Shown one piece after another: positions 26,231 through 34,725 of a stretch of DNA of 64,000 nucleotides. Source of the DNA: Akkermansia sp. RCC_12PD (GTDB taxonomy: Bacteria; Verrucomicrobiota; Verrucomicrobiia; Verrucomicrobiales; Akkermansiaceae); assembly GCF_036417355.1 (NCBI RefSeq), contig NZ_CP143889.1:2914001-2978000 (forward strand), given 5' to 3'. How positions within the stretch are numbered: the stretch's first letter is position 1; every line of letters starts with the position of its first letter. The notes under the pieces are model-generated. The model had not been told where the DNA came from, made no database searches, and worked only from the letters and a program-made list of their open reading frames with translations. A program made the position numbers and the translations under genes.

Positions 26231-27256
26231 TTATTGGAATTGGGCGAGGAAGCGCACATCGTTTTCAATCAGGGCACGGATGTCCCGGATGCCCCAGCGG
26301 ATCATGGCCAGGCGGTCCAGGCCGATGCCGAAGGCGAATCCGGTCAGCCCCGTGTAGCGGGCCTGGACGCCGGGTTCCAGCCCCAGCTCGCGGTCCACGG
26401 CTTCAAAGACATTCGGGTCCACCATGCCGCAGCCGGCGATCTCCACCCAGCGCGGTTCCTGGCCGTCCACCTTCAGCTTCACGTCAATTTCAAAGCTGGG
26501 TTCCGTAAACGGAAAGAAATGGGGGCGGAAGCGCACTTCCGTATCGGAACCGAAGAGGGCGCGCAGGAAGTATTCCAGCGTTCCCTTGAGGTCACCCACG
26601 GAAACGTCCGTATCCACATACAGCCCTTCAAGCTGGTTGAAGGCGGAAAGGTGCGTGGCGTCAATCTCGTCCCGGCGGTAGGCGGAGCCTGGGGAAATCA
26701 CGCGCACAGGGGGCGTCTGCTTCTCCATGGAACGGATCTGGACGGTGGAGGTATGCGTGCGCAGCAGCTTGCCGGAATCAAAGTAAAATGTGTCCTTTTC
26801 ATTACGCGCCGGGTGGTCCGCCGGAGTGTTCAGCGCGTCAAAGCAATGGAACTCATCCTCAATCTCCGGGCCATCCGCCAGCGCGAACCCCATGCGGCGC
26901 AGAATGCCGATGGCCTCGTCCCGGACGATGGTCAGCGGATGCAGCCCCCCAAGCGGGAGGGAACGTGCAGGAAGGGTCAGGTCCACACCGGCTACGGCCT
27001 CCCTGTCCGCCAGGGCCTGGACTTCCACGAGCTTGGCGTCCAACGCTTCAGTAATCGCCTTGCGGGCGTCGTTGAGCAGCTGGCCTACGGCGGGTTTTTC
27101 CTCCCGGGGCACGTCCTTCATGCCCGTCTGGGCCATGGTCAGCTCCCCTTTTTTGCCGAGGATGGCGACGCGGACATCTTCCACGCCACGCCTGTCAGAC
27201 ACCTGGGCGATGCGCGCCAGGGCGTCCCGTTGAATGCGTACGATCTCTTCCTTCAT
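26231..27256 (-). CDS. pheS: Phenylalanine-tRNA ligase, alpha subunit
   Basis: 341 residues, a class II aminoacyl-tRNA synthetase catalytic subunit. It has an N-terminal coiled coil, then motif 2 (RVISPGSAYRRDEIDATH, about 190-207) and the C-terminal motif 3 (FAFGIGLDRLAMIRWGI, about 310-326). The block FRPHFFPFTEPSFE is a family signature. It is first in the pheST pair. The 160-base leader before the ATG can form two hairpins and contains a possible short leader peptide with three Phe codons, so attenuation control is conceivable. Confidence 0.97.
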   Translation of the reverse strand: MKEEIVRIQRDALARIAQVSDRRGVEDVRVAILGKKGELTMAQTGMKDVPREEKPAVGQLLNDARKAITEALDAKLVEVQALADREAVAGVDLTLPARSLPLGGLHPLTIVRDEAIGILRRMGFALADGPEIEDEFHCFDALNTPADHPARNEKDTFYFDSGKLLRTHTSTVQIRSMEKQTPPVRVISPGSAYRRDEIDATHLSAFNQLEGLYVDTDVSVGDLKGTLEYFLRALFGSDTEVRFRPHFFPFTEPSFEIDVKLKVDGQEPRWVEIAGCGMVDPNVFEAVDRELGLEPGVQARYTGLTGFAFGIGLDRLAMIRWGIRDIRALIENDVRFLAQFQ

Positions 27257-27263
27257 AAAATTT

Positions 27264-27379
27264 GACGGGCAATAGATTACCCGTCCTCCCCGCCAGCGTC
27301 AAGTCCTTCGGACGGCGGGGTAGCTCCAAAAAACAAAAGGACCGGACCGGAAATGTGAAGGAACAGCACCCCTCTCCAT
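27264..27379 (-). promoter_or_regulatory. pheST leader with hairpins and possible leader peptide
   Basis: Minus strand, upstream of pheS: an ORF of 26 codons from 27379 to 27299 contains three Phe codons (SHFRSGPFVFW). Its end overlaps a hairpin with CCCCGCC/GGCGGGG arms (27288-27294, 27314-27320). A second hairpin (27264-27269 with 27280-27285) lies just before the ATG. Neither stem is followed by a clean T run, so a classical attenuator is not proven. Confidence 0.35.
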
Positions 27380-27418
27380 CTAATACCTAATCCTTAATAT
27401 TAATGTCTCCCTGAAAAA

Positions 27419-28603
27419 TTACACGTATCCCGGCTGGGCGGACATGCGGCCGGAAATCATGCCGAGCACGCAGAAAAATGTATAAACCAGGCAGAATGGC
27501 AGAAAGGAACCTTCCTGATGCAGGAAGGAGGTGAACAGCAGGCTCAGGAGGGCGCCCATAGTAAAGCCGATTCCCTGGGACATGCCGGAAAGCCTGATTG
27601 ACTCGGAGGGAGTCCGGGCGCGTTCCACCATCAGAGCCATCCCGCGGCTGAACACGGTTCCCGTCGCCAGGCCGAACAGAATAGCCATCCAGAGAGCCCA
27701 GTCCAGCGGAAGATAAAGAATGCCCCAGCAGGAAAGGGCCGCCAGCGCCATGGCCATCACGATGAGCAACCCCCGTCCTCCCGTGGCCTTCTCCAGTGCG
27801 TGCGCGGAAAGCGTGGCGGGAAGTTGGGCGAACATGGCTACGGAAAGAATGAACCCGGCGTCCACGTAGCTCATGCCGCGCTGCCTCAGGAAGATGGGAA
27901 TCCAGGTATAAAAGAAGTAGGCAGCCCCCACGCGGCTTAAATAAAAAATGGTGACCTGCCATGCCTTGCTGCTGTGCAGCAGATTGTGTCCGGAAGACGC
28001 CGGATCGCGCGAAAGCATGCCGACCGGATGCTTGAGGAAGTAGGCGCCCCATACCAGCATTCCCAGCAGAATGGGAATAATCCACACCCCCAGGCCGAAA
28101 CGCCAGCCGCCCAGCATATTGGAGATGGGTACGGACAAGCCGGAGGCCACCGCGCTCCCCACCCCGATCATCGCGCTGTAAACGCCCATCATGGCGGAAG
28201 CGTGGTCCGGGAACTGGTGCTTGATCAGTCCGGGAATGGCCGCTCCGGCAATCCCCATGCCCAGCCCCATCAGAACCATGCCGCCGTACAGGCCCGCCAC
28301 ACCGTCCCAACTGCGCCAGAAAATGCCCGCCACCGCCAGAAGCTGGAACCAGAAGATGATTTTCCACGGAGTCATCCAGCGCGCGACGCGCGGAGAAATG
28401 GGAGCGGCCACCCCCAGCACAAACACGGGCAGCAGAGCGAACAGCCCTGAATTCTCCAGGGAAAGCCCCATATCCTTTTCAATCGTCCCCAACAAAGGAT
28501 CGGGAGAATCAAACCCGGTGCGCAGGTTGAAGCAGACAATCAGAAAAGCCGCCAGCAACAGTACTTTGCCTTTCATAATCCCAGAAGAATCCGTCTTATC
28601 CAT
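27419..28603 (-). CDS. MFS transporter, CynX/NimT-like
   Basis: 394 residues with 12 predicted membrane helices and the major-facilitator pattern (GLGMGIAGAAIPGLIKHQFP near residues 118-138 and a similar loop in the second half). The N-terminal FNLRTGFDSPDPLLGTI resembles the cyanate/2-nitroimidazole transporter branch, where such proteins start with a conserved NLR motif. The substrate is unknown. It is divergent from the rclC-like gene, and the intergenic region holds a long perfect hairpin. It lies upstream of pheS on the same strand, 162 bases away. Confidence 0.85.
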   Translation of the reverse strand: MDKTDSSGIMKGKVLLLAAFLIVCFNLRTGFDSPDPLLGTIEKDMGLSLENSGLFALLPVFVLGVAAPISPRVARWMTPWKIIFWFQLLAVAGIFWRSWDGVAGLYGGMVLMGLGMGIAGAAIPGLIKHQFPDHASAMMGVYSAMIGVGSAVASGLSVPISNMLGGWRFGLGVWIIPILLGMLVWGAYFLKHPVGMLSRDPASSGHNLLHSSKAWQVTIFYLSRVGAAYFFYTWIPIFLRQRGMSYVDAGFILSVAMFAQLPATLSAHALEKATGGRGLLIVMAMALAALSCWGILYLPLDWALWMAILFGLATGTVFSRGMALMVERARTPSESIRLSGMSQGIGFTMGALLSLLFTSFLHQEGSFLPFCLVYTFFCVLGMISGRMSAQPGYV

Positions 28604-28643
28604 CCCATGTTATACAGCATCCCCGCCGCTTGCGTTCAAAACG

Positions 28644-28687
28644 CGTTTCCCGGCAGGGAATCCGTTTTTGCCGCCTGCCGGGAAACG
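28644..28687. repeat. Long perfect inverted repeat between divergent genes
   Basis: 14-bp arms (28644-28657 with 28674-28687) and a 16-base loop containing TTTTT. It lies between the starts of the MFS and rclC-like genes, so it is not a terminator of either. It could be an operator, a leader structure or a palindromic repeat. Confidence 0.75.
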
Positions 28688-28794
28688 GAAGCCTCCCTTT
28701 TTCCAGCCCGTGCGGCATTACGGAAATTAGAGAAAATTATTTGAAATTAGAATAATTCTCTTGACCTTGATACCTTCCTTTACTACGAGGAGAT

Positions 28795-29421
28795 ATGTTT
28801 ACTTTACATTCATCTCCTGAAAAATGCCTTCATTATGCCGAACAATTGCAGAAACTGGGCATCAATTTCATCAGAGTGGCCATTTTTATCGTATTCGCTT
28901 GGATCGGCGGCCTCAAGGCCTTTCAATATGAAGCGGACGGCATCGTTCCCTTTGTGGCCAACAGTCCGATGATGAGCTTCTTCTACAACAAGGAGGCTCC
29001 GGAATACAAGCAGCACATGAACAAGGAAGGCGCCGTGGTGCCGGAAAACATCGCCTGGCACAAGGAGAACAACACCTACGGCTTTTCTTATGGGCTGGGA
29101 GTTTTGATCGTTTCCATCGGCACGCTGGTGCTGCTGGGCCTTTTTTTCCCGAAGGTGGGCCTGGCGGGAGACTGCCTGGCAATCATCATGACTTTCGGCA
29201 CCCTGTCCTTCCTCATCACCACGCCGGAAACGTGGGTGCCCGACCTTGGAGGGCCGAACCACGGTTTTCCTTACCTGAGCGGGGCCGGACGCCTGGTGAT
29301 CAAGGACATTGTCATCCTGGCCGGTGCAGTCACGCTGCTGGGGACGGATATCAGGCGCATTCTTAAAGCGCGCCTCGGCTGCGCGGCAGGGGAAAAATCC
29401 TGCAGCCGCCGGAACGACTAA
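28795..29421 (+). CDS. rclC: RclC/YkgB-like inner membrane protein (DUF417)
   Basis: 208 residues with four hydrophobic segments (about 22-42, 98-120, 128-146 and 170-190). IRVAIFIVFAWIGGLKAFQYEADGIVPFVANSPMMSF is the family's N-terminal block; GRLVIKDIVILAGA near the end is also typical. In enterobacteria the homologue helps survival of reactive chlorine stress; whether that holds here is inference. A strong Shine-Dalgarno (GAGGAG, 28787-28792) precedes the ATG, unusual in this window. An imperfect AT-rich inverted repeat at about 28730-28760 could be an operator. No rclR-type regulator lies nearby. Confidence 0.82.
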   Translation: MFTLHSSPEKCLHYAEQLQKLGINFIRVAIFIVFAWIGGLKAFQYEADGIVPFVANSPMMSFFYNKEAPEYKQHMNKEGAVVPENIAWHKENNTYGFSYGLGVLIVSIGTLVLLGLFFPKVGLAGDCLAIIMTFGTLSFLITTPETWVPDLGGPNHGFPYLSGAGRLVIKDIVILAGAVTLLGTDIRRILKARLGCAAGEKSCSRRND

Positions 29422-29832
29422 CTTTTCATACCTCGTTCCTGTTTCATCCCGCCCTTGCCGAAAGCCGGGACGGGAATTTTCTTTTCCACGGAAAGGAGTC
29501 ATAAACAGATGCCAGGACGGTTTTTTAGAGAAAGAAGCCGTTTCCGTCCCTGGGACAGTACGCCTGATCAGATTCTGCCGGGCAGCGAACGACGCAGTCA
29601 CGGCTCCCTTGTGTCCCGGACATCCCATGAATGGCTGATTCCTCCCCTTCTCAAATTCACGGGCCTTTCCCATCACTGATTCATGGCCCCCGTCAACACG
29701 ATGGCCGGTTTTCAGGTATTCATAACAGGCTGAAAAAACACGTTTCCCCTTCTCCGGTCTATCCTCTCCATGAAAAAGCGCCGCCGTTCCTTCCGGAACG
29801 GCGGCGCCAGAACACGCTAACCTCTTAAGATA
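29422..29832. other. Gene-free stretch between convergent genes
   Basis: 411 bases. It contains an imperfect GC-rich hairpin at about 29448-29472 followed by a T-rich stretch (possible rclC terminator) and the M60-gene terminator at its right end. Short open frames here look non-coding. Confidence 0.6.
29773..29807 (-). terminator. Terminator of the M60 peptidase gene
   Basis: Perfect 13-bp GC-rich arms (29778-29790 with 29795-29807), loop TTCC, and five T on the minus strand (29777-29773). It lies 26 bases past the stop. Confidence 0.93.
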
Positions 29833-31704
29833 TTATTTGGTTGGCCTCTTTCCATATACCAGGGTGCGCTTGCCGTCCCATGAGACAGCCTCAATCCTGG
29901 TAGAGCCTTCCGGATATGTCACCGTTGTGGAGGAATTGTCCTTGGAGTCCGTGCCGACCATCGTCGCGCGGACCAGTTCATTATCCTTGTAGGTTTCAAA
30001 TACGACGACGTTTTTCCATACGTCATGGGAAATGATGCGGCGGTTGCCCTGCTCCGTAATGCCCTGATTGTAGGAACCGCGGACGGGGAGACGGTTTTTG
30101 TAGGCCTCCACACTGTTGACGGAGATGTAGTAGATGACCGGGCTTTCCGGCTTTTTGTACTTTCTGGCGTAGGCGACCAGGTTCCTGCAATCCGCTTCCG
30201 TGATGGTCATCCGGGCGCAGGTGTAGTCGTCCAGTTCCTGGTCAATAGGCTTGAGCATCCCGGTTTTCCGGAAGAAATCCGTCAGGTCCTGCCGGGAAAC
30301 GTCGCATGCGTTTTTCATGAACGCCAGCTGGAGTTCACCATCCTTCTTGCCTCTGGTATCCATCTTGATGGCCTTGTAGAAGATGTCCGGATAAAAATCC
30401 GGATTCCCCTTGCCGGCCACCTTGAAATAAAGTTCCAGCTGCCACAGGGGGGCCAGCTTTACGAAGTGGTCATGCACCATCGGGCGGTTGTCGCCGCCGG
30501 AACGCTTGTCCGGGCCGCCCTGGATGAGCCAGTTTTCCCCCTTCACGATGCCGTTGTTCAGATACGCATTGAAACGGCCGCCAATCATATTTCCGTCGCC
30601 GCCGTTGATCCGTTCATGCTCCAGGCGCATGCTGGTGGGATTCAGCATGTAATTTACGTAGGCGGAATAAATGTTGTTGGTCACTTCCCCGGTAGAAACC
30701 CATTTCATCGCGGGCCGCACCTGGTTGACATGGCCGAATTCGTGGGCGATGCCCCAGGCGCTGCCGGGAATCTTGTCCGGATTGGCCACTTCCTTCATCG
30801 TTCCGTTGTGGAAGGCGGCGCCCGTGCCGTCCGCGTGCATGAATCCCTGCCAGATCACGCGTCCGAACATTCTGTTCTTGGGAAGCATCTTGTACTTGTA
30901 CAGGCCCATGATCTGCTGTTCCATGCCGATGATCTTGTCGTACAGGGCGATCAGTTCCTCACCCTTGTCCGGGCAGACCTGCCTGAGCTCCTCCACCGGG
31001 TACACCAAGTGGACGCGGCTGCCCACGATGTCGATAACCTCCGTCGGGGAGTTTTCCAGCATCTTCTTCCAGTCGCTGTTCTTGTGCACGCCGCCCACGA
31101 AAACGCCGTTCACCTTGCCGGAGGGAATGGAGACCTTCACCTTTCCGGCTTTCTTGTAGTTGGGCGTGAAGTATTCGATATAGCCCAGCCCCTTGTTCTT
31201 GGCCTTGAAAATGTTGACGCCCGCCTTCAGCGGGTAGGAACTGCGGCCCCCGCCGCGCCCGAAGTTCTGGATGACCAGGGAAAGCTTTTCATCCTTGGGG
31301 TCTCCCATGATGACCAGCACGTCCTCTCCTTCTTCAAAGAAAATGCCCGTGGGGTTTTCAAATTTGCTGTACTGGCTGGTGCGCAGGCGGTCCGCCAGGT
31401 CCTTCACCGGTTCGTACGGTTCCGCCAGCATAGTGCGGGACTTGCTGTCGTACTTCTTGTCCGCCATCTGCTGGGCGATCCGGCGCACAAAGGGGTCGCG
31501 GATTTTCGCAATCCGGTCACGGTTCACGGCGGGCTTCAGCGCCACCATGAATTCATTCGTGAAGACATTGGAATCCAGCGCCTTCAGACCTTCTTCCGTA
31601 ATGGGAGGCTGCTGAACCTCCTGGGCCGGGAGCATGCCGCCTCCCAGCCATCCGCAGACGGCCAGCAGAAGACACCCTTTTTTGAAAAGCTGTGAAAGCA
31701 TCAT
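29833..31704 (-). CDS. Secreted M60-family metallopeptidase (putative mucinase)
   Basis: 623 residues; signal peptide MMLSQLFKKGCLLLAVCGWL..PAQ. The gluzincin motif HEFGH is at residues 321-325, with a downstream Glu in TGEVTNNIY as likely third zinc ligand. M60 (enhancin-like) enzymes of gut bacteria cut glycoproteins at O-glycosylated Ser/Thr, and characterised Akkermansia members degrade mucin. A beta-rich N-terminal region (about 115-235) precedes the catalytic domain. The same frame stays open to 33225, but that extension is antisense to htpG and ignored. It is divergent from htpG and ends at a strong terminator. Confidence 0.92.
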   Translation of the reverse strand: MMLSQLFKKGCLLLAVCGWLGGGMLPAQEVQQPPITEEGLKALDSNVFTNEFMVALKPAVNRDRIAKIRDPFVRRIAQQMADKKYDSKSRTMLAEPYEPVKDLADRLRTSQYSKFENPTGIFFEEGEDVLVIMGDPKDEKLSLVIQNFGRGGGRSSYPLKAGVNIFKAKNKGLGYIEYFTPNYKKAGKVKVSIPSGKVNGVFVGGVHKNSDWKKMLENSPTEVIDIVGSRVHLVYPVEELRQVCPDKGEELIALYDKIIGMEQQIMGLYKYKMLPKNRMFGRVIWQGFMHADGTGAAFHNGTMKEVANPDKIPGSAWGIAHEFGHVNQVRPAMKWVSTGEVTNNIYSAYVNYMLNPTSMRLEHERINGGDGNMIGGRFNAYLNNGIVKGENWLIQGGPDKRSGGDNRPMVHDHFVKLAPLWQLELYFKVAGKGNPDFYPDIFYKAIKMDTRGKKDGELQLAFMKNACDVSRQDLTDFFRKTGMLKPIDQELDDYTCARMTITEADCRNLVAYARKYKKPESPVIYYISVNSVEAYKNRLPVRGSYNQGITEQGNRRIISHDVWKNVVVFETYKDNELVRATMVGTDSKDNSSTTVTYPEGSTRIEAVSWDGKRTLVYGKRPTK

Positions 31705-31878
31705 GATTATAAAGTAATACTGGTGAGTTTGCGGAATTGTTTCAAGGAAAATTCCCCGCCGGACCGCCGGACCGGAAAAAAACCGGATTGTGTGACATGG
31801 GATGACGCCCAAAATGTTAAAAAGTGTCCACCCTCTTGACGGCTCTTCTATAATGGTGCCCGCAACACATTTTTCCAT

Positions 31879-33720
31879 ATGAATACAGAAACACATCAAT
31901 TTCAGGCGGAAGTCCGGCAGCTGCTGGACATTGTCATCAATGCCCTTTACAGCGACCGCGAGATTTTCGTCCGGGAACTCGTCTCCAACGCTTCGGACGC
32001 CCTGGAAAAACTGCGCGTGAAACAGTTGACGGACTCCAACATCTACCAGCCGGACAAGCCGCTGGAAATCAGCATCACCACGGACAAGGACAACAAGACC
32101 ATCACTATCGCGGACACCGGCATCGGAATGGCGGAAGCGGACCTGGTGGAAAACCTCGGCACCATCGCGCACTCCGGCACCAAGAAGTTCCTGGAGGCGC
32201 TGAAGCAGAAGCAGGAAGGCGGAACCGACCTGATCGGCCAGTTCGGCGTGGGGTTCTACAGCTCCTTCATGGTGGCGGAACAGGTGGAAGTGTTCACGCA
32301 TTCCCATGAACCGGAAGCCGCCTCCCTCCGCTGGGTATCCGAAGGCCGGGAGGGCTATTCCATTGAAACGCTGGACGAGCCCCTGGACCGCGGCACCCGC
32401 ATCGTCATCCACCTGAAGGAGGAATACGCGGAGTTCTCCCAGGATTACCGCGTGAAGGAACTGCTCCGCCGTTATTCCAACTTCGTGGCCTTCCCGATCA
32501 ATTTCAACGGGGAGCACATCAACACCGTGCAAGCCATCTGGTCCAAGTCCAAATCCGACGTGAAGCCGGAGGAATACAACGAATTTTACCAGTTCATCTC
32601 CCACACGGACGAGAAGCCCCTTTCCTACATGCATTTCAGCGCGGACGCGCCCATCATGCTCCATTCCCTGCTCTTCATTCCGCGGCGGAATCCGGAAATG
32701 TTCGGCTTCGGCCGCGTGGACCCCAACGTGTCCCTGTACTGCAAGCGCGTGCTGATCGACGCGAAACCGGAAGGGCTGCTGCCCGACTGGCTGCGCTTCC
32801 TGAACGGCGTGGTGGACAGCGAAGACCTGCCCCTGAATATCTCCCGTGAAATGCTCCAGGACAATTCCCTGGTGCGCAAGATCAGCGACATCATCACCAA
32901 GCGCTTCATCAAGCATCTGGAGAAGCTCGCCAAGGACGAAAAGGAAACCTACAAGGAATTCTACGCCCAGTTTTCCCGCTACCTGAAGGAAGGCGTGGTG
33001 ACCTCCTGGCCGAACAAGGAATCCCTGGGCAAGCTGCTCCGGTTTGAATCCACCGCCACGGACCCGGGGGAAACGACCTCCTTCCAGGAATACATCACCC
33101 GCATGAAGGAAGGCCAGACGGCCATTTACGCCCTGACCGGCCCCTCCCGCGCCCATCTGGAAAACAGCCCGTATCTGGAAGCCTTCAAGGCACGCGGCTA
33201 TGAAGTGGCCTTCTTCACGGACCACGGGGACGAATTCGTACTGGATTCCCTGTCCAGCGTGGACGCTAAGCCCGTCACGATGATCGACCGCGCGGACGTG
33301 GAACTTCCTGAACTGGAAACGGAACGGAAGGACGCCCTGCCGCAGGAGGAAGCCGCCGCCCTGGAGGAATGGCTGAAAGAACTTTATCCGGACAAATTTT
33401 CCAAGGTTACCCTGGGCAAACGCCTAGTCAGCGGTCCCGCGGTGGCCCTGCAGAGTGGCAACGACATGGGGCCGGAAATGAGGGCGTACATGAAGGCCAT
33501 GGGGCAGGAAGTTCCGGAAAGCCATCCCCAGCTTGAATTGAACCCCTCCAATCCCCTGGTCAAGAAACTTTCCGTCCTGCGGACGGAGAACCCGGAACTG
33601 GCCCAGATGGTCGCGGATCAGATCGCGAACACGGCCCTGCTCCGCGCCGGTATGCTGGACGACCCCGCCGTGCTCGCCCAGTCCTCCCAGACGCTGATGG
33701 AACAGCTTCTGCTGAAGTAA
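31879..33720 (+). CDS. htpG: Chaperone HtpG (Hsp90 family)
   Basis: 613 residues. The N-terminal GHKL ATPase domain shows EIFVRELVSNASDAL (about 27-41), IADTGIGMAEADLV, GTIAHSGTKKFL and GQFGVGFYSSFMVAE. The middle domain has LYCKRVLIDA..LLPDWLRFLNGVVDSEDLPLNISREML, a family hallmark. The C-terminal dimerisation domain follows. The MEEVD tail of eukaryotic forms is absent, as usual in bacteria. It is an ATP-dependent cytoplasmic chaperone. TATAAT at 31849-31854 may be a -10 box, without a good -35. A hairpin terminator follows the stop. Confidence 0.97.
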   Translation: MNTETHQFQAEVRQLLDIVINALYSDREIFVRELVSNASDALEKLRVKQLTDSNIYQPDKPLEISITTDKDNKTITIADTGIGMAEADLVENLGTIAHSGTKKFLEALKQKQEGGTDLIGQFGVGFYSSFMVAEQVEVFTHSHEPEAASLRWVSEGREGYSIETLDEPLDRGTRIVIHLKEEYAEFSQDYRVKELLRRYSNFVAFPINFNGEHINTVQAIWSKSKSDVKPEEYNEFYQFISHTDEKPLSYMHFSADAPIMLHSLLFIPRRNPEMFGFGRVDPNVSLYCKRVLIDAKPEGLLPDWLRFLNGVVDSEDLPLNISREMLQDNSLVRKISDIITKRFIKHLEKLAKDEKETYKEFYAQFSRYLKEGVVTSWPNKESLGKLLRFESTATDPGETTSFQEYITRMKEGQTAIYALTGPSRAHLENSPYLEAFKARGYEVAFFTDHGDEFVLDSLSSVDAKPVTMIDRADVELPELETERKDALPQEEAAALEEWLKELYPDKFSKVTLGKRLVSGPAVALQSGNDMGPEMRAYMKAMGQEVPESHPQLELNPSNPLVKKLSVLRTENPELAQMVADQIANTALLRAGMLDDPAVLAQSSQTLMEQLLLK

Positions 33721-33744
33721 CCCAGCCGGAGGTTCATCCCTTCA

Positions 33745-33776
33745 AGCCGCTTCCCGCCATCCGGGAGCGGCTTTTT
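33745..33776 (+). terminator. Terminator of htpG
   Basis: Stem AGCCGC..TCCCG / CGGGA.GCGGCT (33745-33772, one bulged T) followed by five T. Confidence 0.85.
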
Positions 33777-33792
33777 ACTACCCTTCCCCACC

Positions 33793-34620
33793 ATGGCTCA
33801 AGGCGCAAAAATTCCCCGGCACTTCCTGTTCCTGAAACTGGCATATGAAACGGCCATGTGCCTGCTGGCCCTGGTGGCCGTCACGCTGGCCGCCATCGAC
33901 CTGACCTCCGGAGCCGCGGAATGGGAAGTCACCGTGGACCGTGTCATTTACTGGATATTCGTCCTGGACTACGTCACCCGTTTTTTCCTCAGCCCCTCCA
34001 AATGGCTCTTCATGAAAAGCCACGTCTGGGACCTGCTGGCCATCATCCCGTTCGATTCCCTGTTCCGGCTGTTCCGCTTTGCCAAACTGGAAGAGATCCT
34101 GCGGCTCGCCAGGTACCTGGACCTGTTTTCCTACTCCATGCGGTTCTCCGCGCGCATCCGGCGTTTTTTCAATACGAACGGATTCAAGTACATCTGCATT
34201 GCCGCGCTGACCATTATCCTGCTGGGGGCCGTAGGCATCCATCTGGCGGAGGGCATGAGCCTGTCCAACGGCATTTGGTGGTCCTTCGTCACGGCCACCA
34301 CCGTGGGCTACGGAGACACCTACCCAATCACCACGCCGGGCAAGTTTCTTGCGGTCTTCCTGATGATTACCGGAATCGGCTTCGTGGGGACGCTCACCAG
34401 CACCATTACTTCCTTCTTCCTGCATACCCACGCAGGGGAAGAATTGCCATACCGGGAGGAAGTGATTGAAGGTATCAAGGAAAAGCTGGACCACCTTTCC
34501 TCCATGTCCGATGAAGACATAGACACTCTGGCGGCCATGCTGAAGGCCCTGAAGCACGATCAGCACTCCTTCTCCGAGCCTGAAACGCTTCCGGAAACGC
34601 ATGCGGACGGTTCAAAGTAA
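33793..34620 (+). CDS. Voltage-gated-type potassium channel
   Basis: 275 residues with six membrane segments in the first 210. A basic S4-like stretch (RLFRFAKLEEILRLARYL and following Arg residues, about 93-130) precedes the pore loop with the K+ selectivity filter TTVGYGD (about residues 173-179). A cytoplasmic tail with a coiled-coil-like segment (EGIKEKLDHLSSMSDEDIDTLAAML) may help tetramers form. It probably conducts K+ across the inner membrane; gating by voltage is inferred from the S4 charges. It starts 16 bases after the htpG terminator, so it should have its own promoter, though none is clear. Confidence 0.92.
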   Translation: MAQGAKIPRHFLFLKLAYETAMCLLALVAVTLAAIDLTSGAAEWEVTVDRVIYWIFVLDYVTRFFLSPSKWLFMKSHVWDLLAIIPFDSLFRLFRFAKLEEILRLARYLDLFSYSMRFSARIRRFFNTNGFKYICIAALTIILLGAVGIHLAEGMSLSNGIWWSFVTATTVGYGDTYPITTPGKFLAVFLMITGIGFVGTLTSTITSFFLHTHAGEELPYREEVIEGIKEKLDHLSSMSDEDIDTLAAMLKALKHDQHSFSEPETLPETHADGSK

Positions 34621-34725
34621 CGACTGACAAAAATCCGTCTGGCATTACGCGCGCAAAGACGGACAATCTTTCGCGTTTGGGGCGTTCGCGCCCGCTTTCC
34701 TTTCAACCAGCCGCCTTTCTCTGCC

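Noticed and set aside
31836-31854. TTGACG and TATAAT as a promoter for htpG
   Set aside because: The spacing is only 7 bases; at most the TATAAT serves as a -10 box with a different -35.
31705-33225. Minus-strand open frame extending the M60 peptidase gene to 1130 codons
   Set aside because: The extension is antisense to htpG, which is certain; the signal peptide start at 31704 fits the family. Long antisense frames are common here because of high third-position GC.
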